From DATKMK01 sp035541895 (GTDB taxonomy: Bacteria; Desulfobacterota; Binatia; HRBIN30; JACQVA1), in assembly GCA_035541895.1 (NCBI GenBank), contig DATKMK010000081.1:1-35725 (forward strand): a stretch of 35,725 nucleotides of DNA, given 5' to 3'. Shown one piece after another: positions 1 through 5,599 of the stretch. The notes beneath the pieces were generated by a model. The model was not told the origin of the DNA. It ran no database searches and was given only the letters and a program-made list of their open reading frames with translations. The position numbers and the translations under genes were made by a program. Each line of letters opens with the position of its first letter. The stretch's first letter is position 1.

Positions 1-5
1 CGGCT

Positions 6-21
6 ATACGAATGTTCGTAT
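6..21. promoter_or_regulatory. Inverted repeat, candidate higBA operator
   Basis: Two perfect 7-bp arms (ATACGAA and TTCGTAT) are separated by two bases, ending 11 bp before the higB start. HigA-type antitoxins are XRE proteins that repress their own operon by binding palindromes near the promoter, so autoregulation here is a reasonable inference. The window begins just upstream, so the full promoter cannot be seen. Confidence 0.5.
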
Positions 22-32
22 GATCGGTTCGG

Positions 33-356
33 ATGAAGGAGGTGCGCTTCGTTGGTGCGGCTCGCCAGGACTTAGCGGGATTCCCGGAGTCAGCACGGAG
101 ACGGGCTGGTTATGAGTTGTTCATGGTTCAGGTCGGCCGCCAACCAGCGGATTTCAAGCCGATGTTCAACGTCGGGCCGGGCACCTACGAGATTCGCGTA
201 CGCGACGAAACCGGTGCGTTCCGTGTGATCTACGTGGCAAAGTTTGCGGACGCGGTCTACGTGCTGCACGCATTCCAGAAGAAGACCCGGAAGACATCGC
301 AGGCGGACATCCAAATTGCGGCAAAGCACTACAAGCTGATCGGGGAGAAGGCATGA
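33..356 (+). CDS. higB: HigB-like toxin (phage Gp49/RelE-type)
   Basis: A 107-aa basic protein of the HigB/Gp49-like family, RelE-fold ribosome-dependent mRNA interferases. The N-terminus (MKEVRFVG), a central stretch running GTYEIRVRDETGAFRVIYVA and the YVLHAFQKKT segment before a helical tail are family hallmarks. The ATG at 33 is chosen because family members begin with this same MKxVRFVG stretch; the purine-rich AAGGAGG lies just inside the gene rather than upstream. The stop overlaps the higA start (ATGA), as expected for a reversed toxin-first TA operon. An attC-like site follows higA, so the pair probably forms one integron cassette. No disruption is visible; length is normal for the family. 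Confidence 0.88.
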   Translation: MKEVRFVGAARQDLAGFPESARRRAGYELFMVQVGRQPADFKPMFNVGPGTYEIRVRDETGAFRVIYVAKFADAVYVLHAFQKKTRKTSQADIQIAAKHYKLIGEKA

Positions 357-637
357 AGAAGAGCATCACCAGAGGGAGCGGCAATATCTTTCTCGACCTG
401 GGATTCCCGGCCCACGAAGCAGCCGTCATGCTCCTACGCTGCGAGTTGGCAGAGGCTCTGCGCAAATGGATGGTGCGCGAGCACCTTACCCAGACGCAGG
501 CTGCGAAACGCCTCGGCGTGGTGCAGCCGCGGATCTCGGAGATTGCACGCAACAAGGTGGACAAGCTTTCGCTTGATTACCTGGTGAGCTTGTGCGCGAA
601 GGCCGGCGTGTCGGTCGCGGTGAAGTTGGCGGCGTGA
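353..637 (+). CDS. higA: HigA-like XRE-family antitoxin
   Basis: A 94-aa antitoxin. After an N-terminal stretch typical of this subfamily (GSGNIFLDLGFP, about residues 8-19) comes a helix-turn-helix: LTQTQAAKRLGVVQPRISEI, about residues 45-64. It would neutralise the upstream HigB by direct binding and repress the operon by DNA binding, perhaps at the inverted repeat at 6-21. It is translationally coupled to higB by a 4-bp overlap. The gene ends 7 bp before the R''-like box of a candidate attC site, the usual layout of a cassette-borne TA pair. Complete, with no frameshift. Confidence 0.88.
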   Translation: MKKSITRGSGNIFLDLGFPAHEAAVMLLRCELAEALRKWMVREHLTQTQAAKRLGVVQPRISEIARNKVDKLSLDYLVSLCAKAGVSVAVKLAA

Positions 638-644
638 GGGCGCT

Positions 645-708
645 GGCCGAACCCGCCGCCCCAGGCAACGGCAAGGGAGGCCACGCCTGAGCGGCAACAC
701 GTTGGGCC
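645..708 (+). other. Candidate integron attC recombination site 1
   Basis: An imperfect hairpin with attC architecture. An R''-like box (645-652, GGCCGAAC) pairs with an R' box (701-708, GTTGGGCC) with one mismatch. Inside, 655-666 pairs with 685-695 apart from one mismatch and one extra base on the left arm. The spacers between boxes are 2 and 5 nt, the same geometry as the stronger site at 1256-1345. GTTGGGC fits the GTTRRRY core at which integron integrases cut. It lies between the higBA and brnTA units. The identification rests on structure read by eye. Confidence 0.5.
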
Positions 709-770
709 CAACGTGCAGGCCGTGTCGGACCGTCGCCGAATTGTGCTAGCTTCCCTCAGGCGGCACGAGC

Positions 771-1053
771 GTGAAATTCGAATGGGACCGGAAGAAAGCT
801 GCGTCAAATCTCTCCAAGCATCGCGTGGCGTTCGAGGAGGGTCTCACAGTGTTCGCCGATCCTTTGGCCAAAATCTTCGACGACGAGGACCACTCAACCG
901 AGGAAACAACGCGAGATCATCATCGGCCACTCTGTGAAGCGCCGACTCCTACTGGTCTGCTTCGCGGCACAACAGGAGTCGATTCGGATCTTCAGCGCAC
1001 GCAAGGCAACGAAGCAAGAGCGGAAAGACTATGAAGAAAACTTCACGCCGTAG
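771..1053 (+). pseudogene. brnT: BrnT-like toxin, frameshifted
   Basis: The first 45 codons read as a BrnT ribonuclease toxin (start GTG 771; MKFEWDRKKAASNLSKH then FADPL and DHSTEE). The frame then breaks at the AAA of 904-906. Dropping one A restores a complete family-like C-terminus (EIIIGHSVKRRLLLVCFA, then IFSARKATKQERKDYE) ending at TAG 1051-1053. Read without correction the protein ends at 1034 with unrelated sequence. BrnT is a RelE-fold mRNA interferase neutralised by BrnA. The restored 3' end overlaps the brnA start by 23 bp, the normal brnTA arrangement. It is either a genuine inactivating insertion or an assembly error; the run is only three A's, which makes a homopolymer error less likely but does not exclude it. 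Confidence 0.82.
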
Positions 1054-1261
1054 AACGCCACGTCTGACGCAGGGCGAGATGCGACCGGAGTACCGGTTCG
1101 ACTATCGCAAGTCCCGACCAAATCGGTTTGCGCCGCTTATGAAGGGCAAGACGGTCGCCGTCGTGCTCGACCCCGACGTCGCGTCGGTGTTTCAGTCCTC
1201 AGAGTCGGTCAACAGCCTGCTGCGGTCGGTGATCTCGGCGCTTCCAGAGCCCAGGGGCTAA
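1031..1261 (+). CDS. brnA: BrnA-like antitoxin
   Basis: A 76-aa antitoxin downstream of and overlapping brnT. The basic N-terminus is followed by EYRFDYRKSRPNRFA and a short hydrophobic VAVVLDPDVASVF segment with a terminal helix (SVNSLLRSVISAL). This is the usual BrnA layout: a toxin-binding N-terminus and a ribbon-helix-helix C-terminus that dimerises and represses the operon. It is intact although its partner toxin is frameshifted. Its TAA stop lies inside the R'' box of the attC-like site beginning at 1256, so gene and site are fused end to end as in a compact integron cassette. Confidence 0.8.
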   Translation: MKKTSRRRTPRLTQGEMRPEYRFDYRKSRPNRFAPLMKGKTVAVVLDPDVASVFQSSESVNSLLRSVISALPEPRG

Positions 1262-1345
1262 CCAGCGCGTCGAGCCGACCGGCATGAGCTTGCTTGCCAG
1301 TCGCGAACGCCTGTGCGCCGGCGGCTCACGCGCGAGCCGTTGGGC
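1256..1345 (+). other. Integron attC-like recombination site 2
   Basis: The best attC candidate here. R'' (1256-1262, GGCTAAC) faces R' (1339-1345, GTTGGGC, matching GTTRRRY). The inner arms pair as GCGCGT (1265-1270) with ACGCGC (1328-1333), GAGCCG (1272-1277) with CGGCTC (1322-1327), and CCGGC (1279-1283) with GCCGG (1317-1321). Two unpaired bases remain on the left arm, C1271 and A1278, six paired bases apart. The classical aadA-cassette attC has this same pair of extrahelical bases, also a C and an A six bases apart. The terminal loop spans 1284-1316. It separates brnTA from the glyoxalase gene. Confidence 0.75.
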
Positions 1346-1358
1346 GGCGGGATGAGCG

Positions 1359-1724
1359 ATGAAGCTCGGACGAACGACTCCGATTCTCAGGATCTTCGAC
1401 CTCGCGAAGGCCAAGGAGTTCTACGTCGACTTCCTCGGTTTCACGGTCGACTGGCAGCACCAGTTCGGCGAAAACTTCCCCACCTACCTTCAGGTGTCAC
1501 GAAGCGACTGCGTGCTGCACCTCTCCGAGCACCATGGGGACGCTACGCCCGGATCTCGCGTGATCATCGACACAACGGGCATCGACGAGCTCCACGAGGA
1601 GTTGAGCCACCGAGGATATCGCTATCTGAAGCCCCGCCTCGAAGATACCGAGTGGGGAAGCCGCATCATTTCGGTTACCGATCCCTTCGGCAACCGGCTG
1701 ACGTTCTCGCAGTCCAAGCGCTGA
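1359..1724 (+). CDS. Glyoxalase/bleomycin-resistance-like protein
   Basis: A 121-aa single-unit vicinal oxygen chelate fold protein, close in pattern to glyoxalase-superfamily proteins annotated as bleomycin-binding. Visible are the N-terminal TPILRIFDLAKAKEFYVDFL, the central CVLHLSEHHGD, and the C-terminal SVTDPFGNRLTFSQ typical of these beta-alpha-beta-beta-beta folds. Homologues act as dimers that sequester bleomycin-type drugs or carry out metal-dependent chemistry; the substrate cannot be told from sequence. It starts 14 bp after the R' box of an attC-like site, a usual position for a cassette gene, and such genes are frequent cassette cargo. No frame disruption is seen. Confidence 0.82.
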   Translation: MKLGRTTPILRIFDLAKAKEFYVDFLGFTVDWQHQFGENFPTYLQVSRSDCVLHLSEHHGDATPGSRVIIDTTGIDELHEELSHRGYRYLKPRLEDTEWGSRIISVTDPFGNRLTFSQSKR

Positions 1725-1731
1725 GCCAGCC

Positions 1732-1818
1732 ATGCAAGCCGTCACCCAGCGGGTGGCGATCGGTCAGACGCGCGGCGGACGCTTTCTTCGCGTCATCTAC
1801 GTCGGCGATCCGGAACCA
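1732..1818 (+). pseudogene. Fragment of a BrnT/DUF4258-like toxin
   Basis: About 30 codons (RVAIGQTRGGRFLRVIYVGD followed by PEPGS) resemble the beta-strand core of BrnT-like toxins, in which an IGQTxxGRxLxVxY motif is typical. There is no recognisable N-terminal half, and the similarity stops abruptly at about 1818 where a different reading frame takes up an unrelated protein fragment. It begins only a few bases after the glyoxalase stop. I read it as a deletion remnant in the cassette array; the short length leaves room for error. Confidence 0.45.
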
Positions 1819-1820
1819 GG

Positions 1821-1967
1821 GTCGGGCTCTTCTTGCTCACGACGCATCTGTTTGTGGTGTGGTACGAGGAACCCGCGCTGCGAGCGACCTTTGGCCCGCA
1901 ATACGACCGCTACTGCCTGCGAGTTCGTCGTTGGTGGCCAAAGCCGCACGCGGATGATCAGAACTGA
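1821..1967 (+). pseudogene. C-terminal remnant of an ICMT-like methyltransferase
   Basis: In its own frame this stretch encodes GLFLLTTHLFVVWYEEPALR followed by ATFGPQYDRYCLRVRRWWPKP and a TGA at 1965-1967. The H-x-F-V-V-x-Y-E-E-P-x-L-R and F-G-x-x-Y-x-x-Y-C patterns are the hallmark C-terminus of isoprenylcysteine carboxyl methyltransferase/PEMT-like membrane methyltransferases. The transmembrane N-terminal part is missing and no start codon precedes it. It is fused directly to the toxin fragment upstream, so at least one deletion joined two former genes here. Confidence 0.6.
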
Positions 1968-1973
1968 CGACGT

Positions 1974-2060
1974 GTTGAACGGTCGGCACGCGAGAGGTGC
2001 GAGGACTGGCGGCGCAATGACCTCGAAACCGAAACGCAATCGCGTGCCTGAAGGTTGACG
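1974..2060 (+). other. Possible degenerate attC site 3
   Basis: A perfect 9-bp inverted repeat (GGCACGCGA at 1985-1993, TCGCGTGCC at 2040-2048) is flanked outside by AAC (1978-1980) and GTT (2054-2056), with spacers of 4 and 5 nt. Size (87 bp) and layout resemble the 90-bp site at 1256-1345. However, the R' box reads GTTGACG rather than GTTRRRY, and there is no clear extrahelical base on the left arm. The GNAT-like fragment starts 3 bp after it, as a cassette ORF would. Confidence 0.33.
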
Positions 2061-2062
2061 CG

Positions 2063-2250
2063 ATGATCAACCGCAGACCGCTCGCGCGCGCGGAGATCAC
2101 GAACCTGTGGACGATCGATCGGAGTGAGATAATCGATGCGGTGTACTACCTCGATCACGGCATCCTGAGATTGCGGCCGGAGCGCCATGACGTGCGGGGT
2201 TGGCCGCCGGGCGAGTCGGAGAAGTACACCCCGCTGCTCGAAGAGCCCGA
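2063..2250 (+). pseudogene. Truncated GNAT acetyltransferase-like fragment
   Basis: From ATG 2063 the sequence reads like the N-terminal third of a GNAT-family acetyltransferase: RPLARAEITNLWTIDRSEII, then VYYLDHGIL and GWPPGESEKYTPLL. Members of this group continue with the acetyl-CoA-binding beta-strand and QxxGxG/A loop. Here the similarity stops near 2250, and the frame runs on into the antisense of the neighbouring methyltransferase 3' end. The catalytic core is therefore absent. It probably marks the right-hand breakpoint of the cassette region. The remaining 2251-2287 holds nothing recognisable. Confidence 0.5.
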
Positions 2251-2287
2251 GGATATTCACTTGGAATGCGCGCTGCTCCAAGCTGAC

Positions 2288-3076
2288 TCAGGCCGCTGCA
2301 TGGCGTGCCGTGAACAGTCCGGAATCCTTGGTGATGCGGAACGCACCCTCGGCGGCGATGACCGACTCGACGTGCGCGCGCACGGTAGCCAACGCCGACG
2401 CATCGAATGACCTCGCCGTCGACATCGATGCGATGTAGTCCATCAACGGTTCGGGCTGGGTGACGACGAGCCCGTCTTCGTAACGCGCGATCGCGACTTC
2501 GACGAAGAAGCGTTCAAGTTGCGCCCGACCCGTTTCGAGTCCGAACTCCATGGCGCTCAGAATCATCTCGTGGTCGTAGCCAACGGTCGCCGCCAAGTCG
2601 TCTAGCTCGCGCAAGTGAGCATGGCCGTTGGTCGCCGCATACAGCACGCCGCCCAACCGCAAGGCGCGCCGAATCTCCCGCAACGCGCGCTCGCGGTCGG
2701 GCACGTGGTAGAGCATGTGGTTCGCGATCACGACATCGAACCCGGCATCGGCAAAGGGAATCGCTTGAGCGTCGATGCATGCGAATTGGAACGACTCGCC
2801 GACATCGGCCAGCGTCTGCCGGGCAACGCCCACCATCCCGCTTGAGAAGTCGGAGAGGGTGAGCCGCCACGACGGATCGATGCGATCACGGTTCTTCGCC
2901 CAGAGTGTTCCCGGCCCGCAGCCCAATTCCAACACGCTGGCGTCGGGCGGAATCGCCAATCGCTCGAACACCCAGCGGTGCCAACCGCGCGGATTGACGC
3001 TGAATCGCTCGTGCAGATTGATCCGCGCCTCGACGTTGCGGTCGTCGCGGTACTGTACCTCGCGCAGGTAATTCAT
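2288..3076 (-). CDS. Class I SAM-dependent methyltransferase
   Basis: A 262-aa Methyltransf_11-type protein. Motif I is VLELGCGPGTLW (residues 48-59), followed by an acidic end of strand 2 (LTLSDFS), a motif near DAQAIPFADAGFDVVIANHM, and LREIRRALRLGGVLY as the post-III region. It would transfer a methyl group from S-adenosylmethionine to a small molecule; the substrate is not deducible. It is monocistronic, convergent with the GNAT-like fragment on its left, and divergent from the ferredoxin gene, with which it shares a gap holding a large palindromic repeat. The start at 3076 gives a normal family length. Confidence 0.85.
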   Translation of the reverse strand: MNYLREVQYRDDRNVEARINLHERFSVNPRGWHRWVFERLAIPPDASVLELGCGPGTLWAKNRDRIDPSWRLTLSDFSSGMVGVARQTLADVGESFQFACIDAQAIPFADAGFDVVIANHMLYHVPDRERALREIRRALRLGGVLYAATNGHAHLRELDDLAATVGYDHEMILSAMEFGLETGRAQLERFFVEVAIARYEDGLVVTQPEPLMDYIASMSTARSFDASALATVRAHVESVIAAEGAFRITKDSGLFTARHAAA

Positions 3077-3100
3077 GTGCTCGCCTATTGCTCGTCGCCT

Positions 3101-3171
3101 ATCGCATATCGTCGGAGCGAAGGACAGCGCGCGCTGCTCCGGCGATATGCGATCCCCGATATGCGATCAGC
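3101..3171. repeat. Palindromic intergenic repeat, copy 1
   Basis: An 18-bp stem (3101-3118 with 3136-3153, one G-T wobble) around a 17-nt loop is followed by a further partial copy ending GATATGCGATCAGC at 3158-3171. The motifs CGCCTATCGC and GCGATCAGC recur at 14392-14450, 24127-24198 and inside valS at 33197-33216. The behaviour is REP-like. There is no T-tract, so an intrinsic terminator is unlikely. Confidence 0.6.
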
Positions 3172-3244
3172 CAGTTTCTTGTTTGCCCGCAGACCGTGTG
3201 GTAAGCGTGCGCGGACTTTTCGCTCGCCTGGAGGCGTTTCTTCC

Positions 3245-3580
3245 ATGTCCACCGTCATCACCGAAGAGTGCATCAACTGCGGCGCGTGCGAGCCCGAGTG
3301 CCCCAACAGCGCGATCTACGAAGGCGGCGCACAGTGGGAAAACAGCGGCGCGCACCATCCGGCGCTGCGCGACGACTACTACTTCATCGTCCCCGAGAAG
3401 TGCACCGAGTGCGTCGGGTTCTTCGATCAAGAACAGTGCGCCGCCGTGTGCCCGGTTGATTGCTGCGTCCCCGACCCCGACATTCCCGAGACCGAGGAGG
3501 TATTGATTGCTCGCGCCCGCGCTCTGCATCCCGATCGCGCGTTCGGCGACGGCTTCCCCTCGCGGTTCCGGAAGGCCTGA
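3245..3580 (+). CDS. 2[4Fe-4S] ferredoxin (YfhL/Chromatium type)
   Basis: A 111-aa ferredoxin. The first cluster motif is C9-x2-C12-x2-C15-x3-C19-P. The second is C53-x2-C56-x8-C65-x3-C69-P with C73 and C74 close behind. The long x8 spacing and the extended C-terminus are typical of Chromatium/YfhL-type ferredoxins, low-potential cytoplasmic electron carriers. ATG 3245 is chosen because it directly precedes the first cluster and a purine-rich GGAGGC lies upstream. No obvious redox partner is adjacent. The C-terminal 40 residues after the second cluster carry no further motif. Confidence 0.9.
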   Translation: MSTVITEECINCGACEPECPNSAIYEGGAQWENSGAHHPALRDDYYFIVPEKCTECVGFFDQEQCAAVCPVDCCVPDPDIPETEEVLIARARALHPDRAFGDGFPSRFRKA

Positions 3581-3652
3581 TCCGGTGCCGCGTCATCGCC
3601 GACGCGCGGACGCGCCGGGCTGCCGCGCTCGCGAACGCGCCGCGCCGCCGCG

Positions 3653-4429
3653 GTGATCGCTGTGGAACCCATCTCGTCGACCTTTCGCGCCGCGCTTGCC
3701 GCCGTGCTCCTGGTGCTGATCCCGGGGGCGACGCTGACCAGCATCTTCTGGTTCGCGCGCCGGCGGCCCGACACCAGCGATGTTCGCAGCTCGGCGCTGT
3801 TGGGCCCCACGATTCGCGCGTGGCACTTCGAAAATCTGCGCCCGTTCGAAGACGCGTTCGTGCGCTGGCGCGTGCCGGCCGCGTGGTTGTCGTGGGCGCA
3901 ACTGATCGTCGGCATCCTCGTCGGCATCACCTACGCGCAGGGATTGATCTTCGACAGCGGCTTCTTGTTGATCCTGGCCGGCACGCTCGACGTCGTCGAC
4001 GGCCGGGTCGCGCGCCGGACCAATTCGGGCAGCCCACGCGGCGCCTTCATGGACTCGGTGATCGATCGCTACACCGACGCGATCGCCTACCTCGGCATCG
4101 CCGTGTTCTATCGCTACTCGTGGGTGCTGTGGGCGGCAATGTGGGCACTGGTCGGCGGCGTCATCACCAGCTACACACGCGCGCGCGCGGAGGGTCTCGG
4201 CGCCACCTGCCACGTCGGGTTGCTCCAGCGACCGGAGCGCTACGTGATTCTCGGATTGGGCTCGATCTTCGGCTCGCTGATCGAGTTGGTGTGGGGACAC
4301 CCGCACGGCTATCATCCCTACGTGGTGCTGGTTATCGTGGTGTTCGTCCTGGCGGTGCTCTCGAACGCGACGGCGATCCAACGAGTCGTGCACGTGATGC
4401 GGCAACTCAACGGGCCCGCCGATGGCTGA
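3653..4429 (+). CDS. CDP-alcohol phosphatidyltransferase family protein
   Basis: A 258-aa membrane enzyme with the full signature D-x2-DG-x2-AR-x8-G-x3-D-x3-D at residues 113-138 (DVVDGRVAR, then GAFMDSVID). The aspartates bind two metal ions and the CDP-diacylglycerol headgroup. Hydrophobic segments at about 13-34, 79-110, 145-165 and 225-243 fit the six-helix fold. Such enzymes make phosphatidylinositol phosphate, phosphatidylglycerol phosphate or related lipids; the acceptor alcohol is not deducible. It is first of a tightly overlapping run with a 60-aa membrane protein and a flippase-like protein, suggesting a lipid-headgroup pathway. Start GTG 3653, or GTG 3662. Confidence 0.88.
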   Translation: MIAVEPISSTFRAALAAVLLVLIPGATLTSIFWFARRRPDTSDVRSSALLGPTIRAWHFENLRPFEDAFVRWRVPAAWLSWAQLIVGILVGITYAQGLIFDSGFLLILAGTLDVVDGRVARRTNSGSPRGAFMDSVIDRYTDAIAYLGIAVFYRYSWVLWAAMWALVGGVITSYTRARAEGLGATCHVGLLQRPERYVILGLGSIFGSLIELVWGHPHGYHPYVVLVIVVFVLAVLSNATAIQRVVHVMRQLNGPADG

Positions 4430-4604
4430 ACCCGCGCTCGACGGCAAGGGCCGCCGCGTCGCCGGCTTCTTCGTCTTCATGCTGGGCGCCGGGCTACTGC
4501 TCGAAAGCACCGCAGCGTGGTCCGGGGCCATTCTCATGAGCGCCGGCGCCGTCCTCTTCGCCGGCGGCGTGTTGGCACAGCCGCGCCGCCAGGTGCCGTC
4601 GTGA
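4422..4604 (+). CDS. Small two-helix membrane protein, unknown
   Basis: A 60-aa protein with a short charged N-terminus (AEPALDGKGRR), two hydrophobic stretches (about residues 13-28 and 34-51) and a basic tail (PRRQVPS). No family is recognised. It overlaps the upstream phosphatidyltransferase by 8 bp and shares a GTGA overlap with the downstream flippase-like gene, so it is translationally coupled to both. That makes a real gene likely despite its size. It may assist or bridge the two membrane proteins, which is inference from position only. Confidence 0.65.
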   Translation: MAEPALDGKGRRVAGFFVFMLGAGLLLESTAAWSGAILMSAGAVLFAGGVLAQPRRQVPS

Positions 4605-5599
4605 ATCGCACCGTGCGCATCGCCCTCAGCGTCGGGCTGTCCGCGGTCTTTCTCGGCTTCGCGGTGCGCAACGTCGATTGGGGCGAAGCCCTGCGTGCGC
4701 TCGCGGGGGCGCGCTATGTGTACGCGGTCCCGATGATCGCGGTGTCGATCTGGAGTCTCTACATCCGCGCACAGCGCTGGCAGTTCCTGCTTCGACCGTT
4801 GGGCGCGCCGCCGATGAAACTGATGGTGGCGGCCACCAACATCGGCTTCATGGCCAACATGGTGCTACCGCTGCGCATCGGCGAGGTCGTGCGCGCCGTG
4901 CTGATCGGACGGCGCCAGCAACTACCGCTCAGTGGCGTTCTCGCCACCGTCGTGCTCGAACGCATCTTCGACATGTTCACGATTCTGCTGCTCTTCGGCT
5001 TGTCGGCGGCGTTCGTGCCGGTGTCGCCGCAAATCCGGCAATGGGGCTACAGCCTGACCGCGCTGGCCGTCGTCATCGGCGGCACGGTAGCGTTGGTGCG
5101 CTGGCAGGAGCAGGCGATGTTGCGTCTCGCGCGCATCCTTTTGCGCGTGTTGCCCGAGAAGCCGCGCGAAGCGATCGATCACTTTCTCGCCAGCTTCATC
5201 TCGGCCCTCGACGTGCTGGATCGTCCGTCGACGTTTCTGATCGCGCTCGCATGGTCGTTGTACGTCTGGATCGTCATCGGCATCATCTACGGCCTCGGCG
5301 TACTGGTGTTCGACTTGAAGGTGCCGCTGACAGTCTGCGCGATGACGTTGACCGCCATCGTCGCGATTGCGGTGGCGGCCCCGTCCGCACCGGGATTCAT
5401 CGGCGCCTTTCAAGTCGGATGCGTGCTCGGGCTCGCAATCTTCGGCGTCTCGGAGAGCCAGGCGATCGCCTACTCCATCATTGCGCACGTCACGCAGTTT
5501 GTCGGCGTGGTCGCGGCCGGACTATACTCGTTGTGGCGCGAGAACATGTCGCTCCACGACGTGGAAGCGGCGTCGGAAGCGGAAAATGTCCCGGCTTGA
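4601..5599 (+). CDS. Flippase-like membrane protein (UPF0104/AglD family)
   Basis: A 332-aa polytopic protein of the lysylphosphatidylglycerol-synthase transmembrane-region family (PF03706). The GTG at 4601 overlaps the preceding stop. Family features include an N-terminal helix, the WLYIRAQRW-like segment (SLYIRAQRWQFLLRPLG), NMVLPLRIGEVVRAVL, LERIFDMFTILLLFG, and a C-terminal PSAPGFIGAFQ block. There is no MprF synthase domain. Relatives are integral membrane proteins proposed to flip or modify lipids and polyprenyl-linked sugars. Coupling to a CDP-alcohol phosphatidyltransferase supports a role in lipid headgroup assembly or export, but the substrate is unknown. Confidence 0.82.
   Translation: MNRTVRIALSVGLSAVFLGFAVRNVDWGEALRALAGARYVYAVPMIAVSIWSLYIRAQRWQFLLRPLGAPPMKLMVAATNIGFMANMVLPLRIGEVVRAVLIGRRQQLPLSGVLATVVLERIFDMFTILLLFGLSAAFVPVSPQIRQWGYSLTALAVVIGGTVALVRWQEQAMLRLARILLRVLPEKPREAIDHFLASFISALDVLDRPSTFLIALAWSLYVWIVIGIIYGLGVLVFDLKVPLTVCAMTLTAIVAIAVAAPSAPGFIGAFQVGCVLGLAIFGVSESQAIAYSIIAHVTQFVGVVAAGLYSLWRENMSLHDVEAASEAENVPA

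Noticed and set aside
1313..1957. A 214-codon + strand gene over the glyoxalase
   Set aside because: Out of frame with the well-supported glyoxalase and Arg/Ser-rich. Its C-terminal part is the wrong frame of the ICMT-like remnant.
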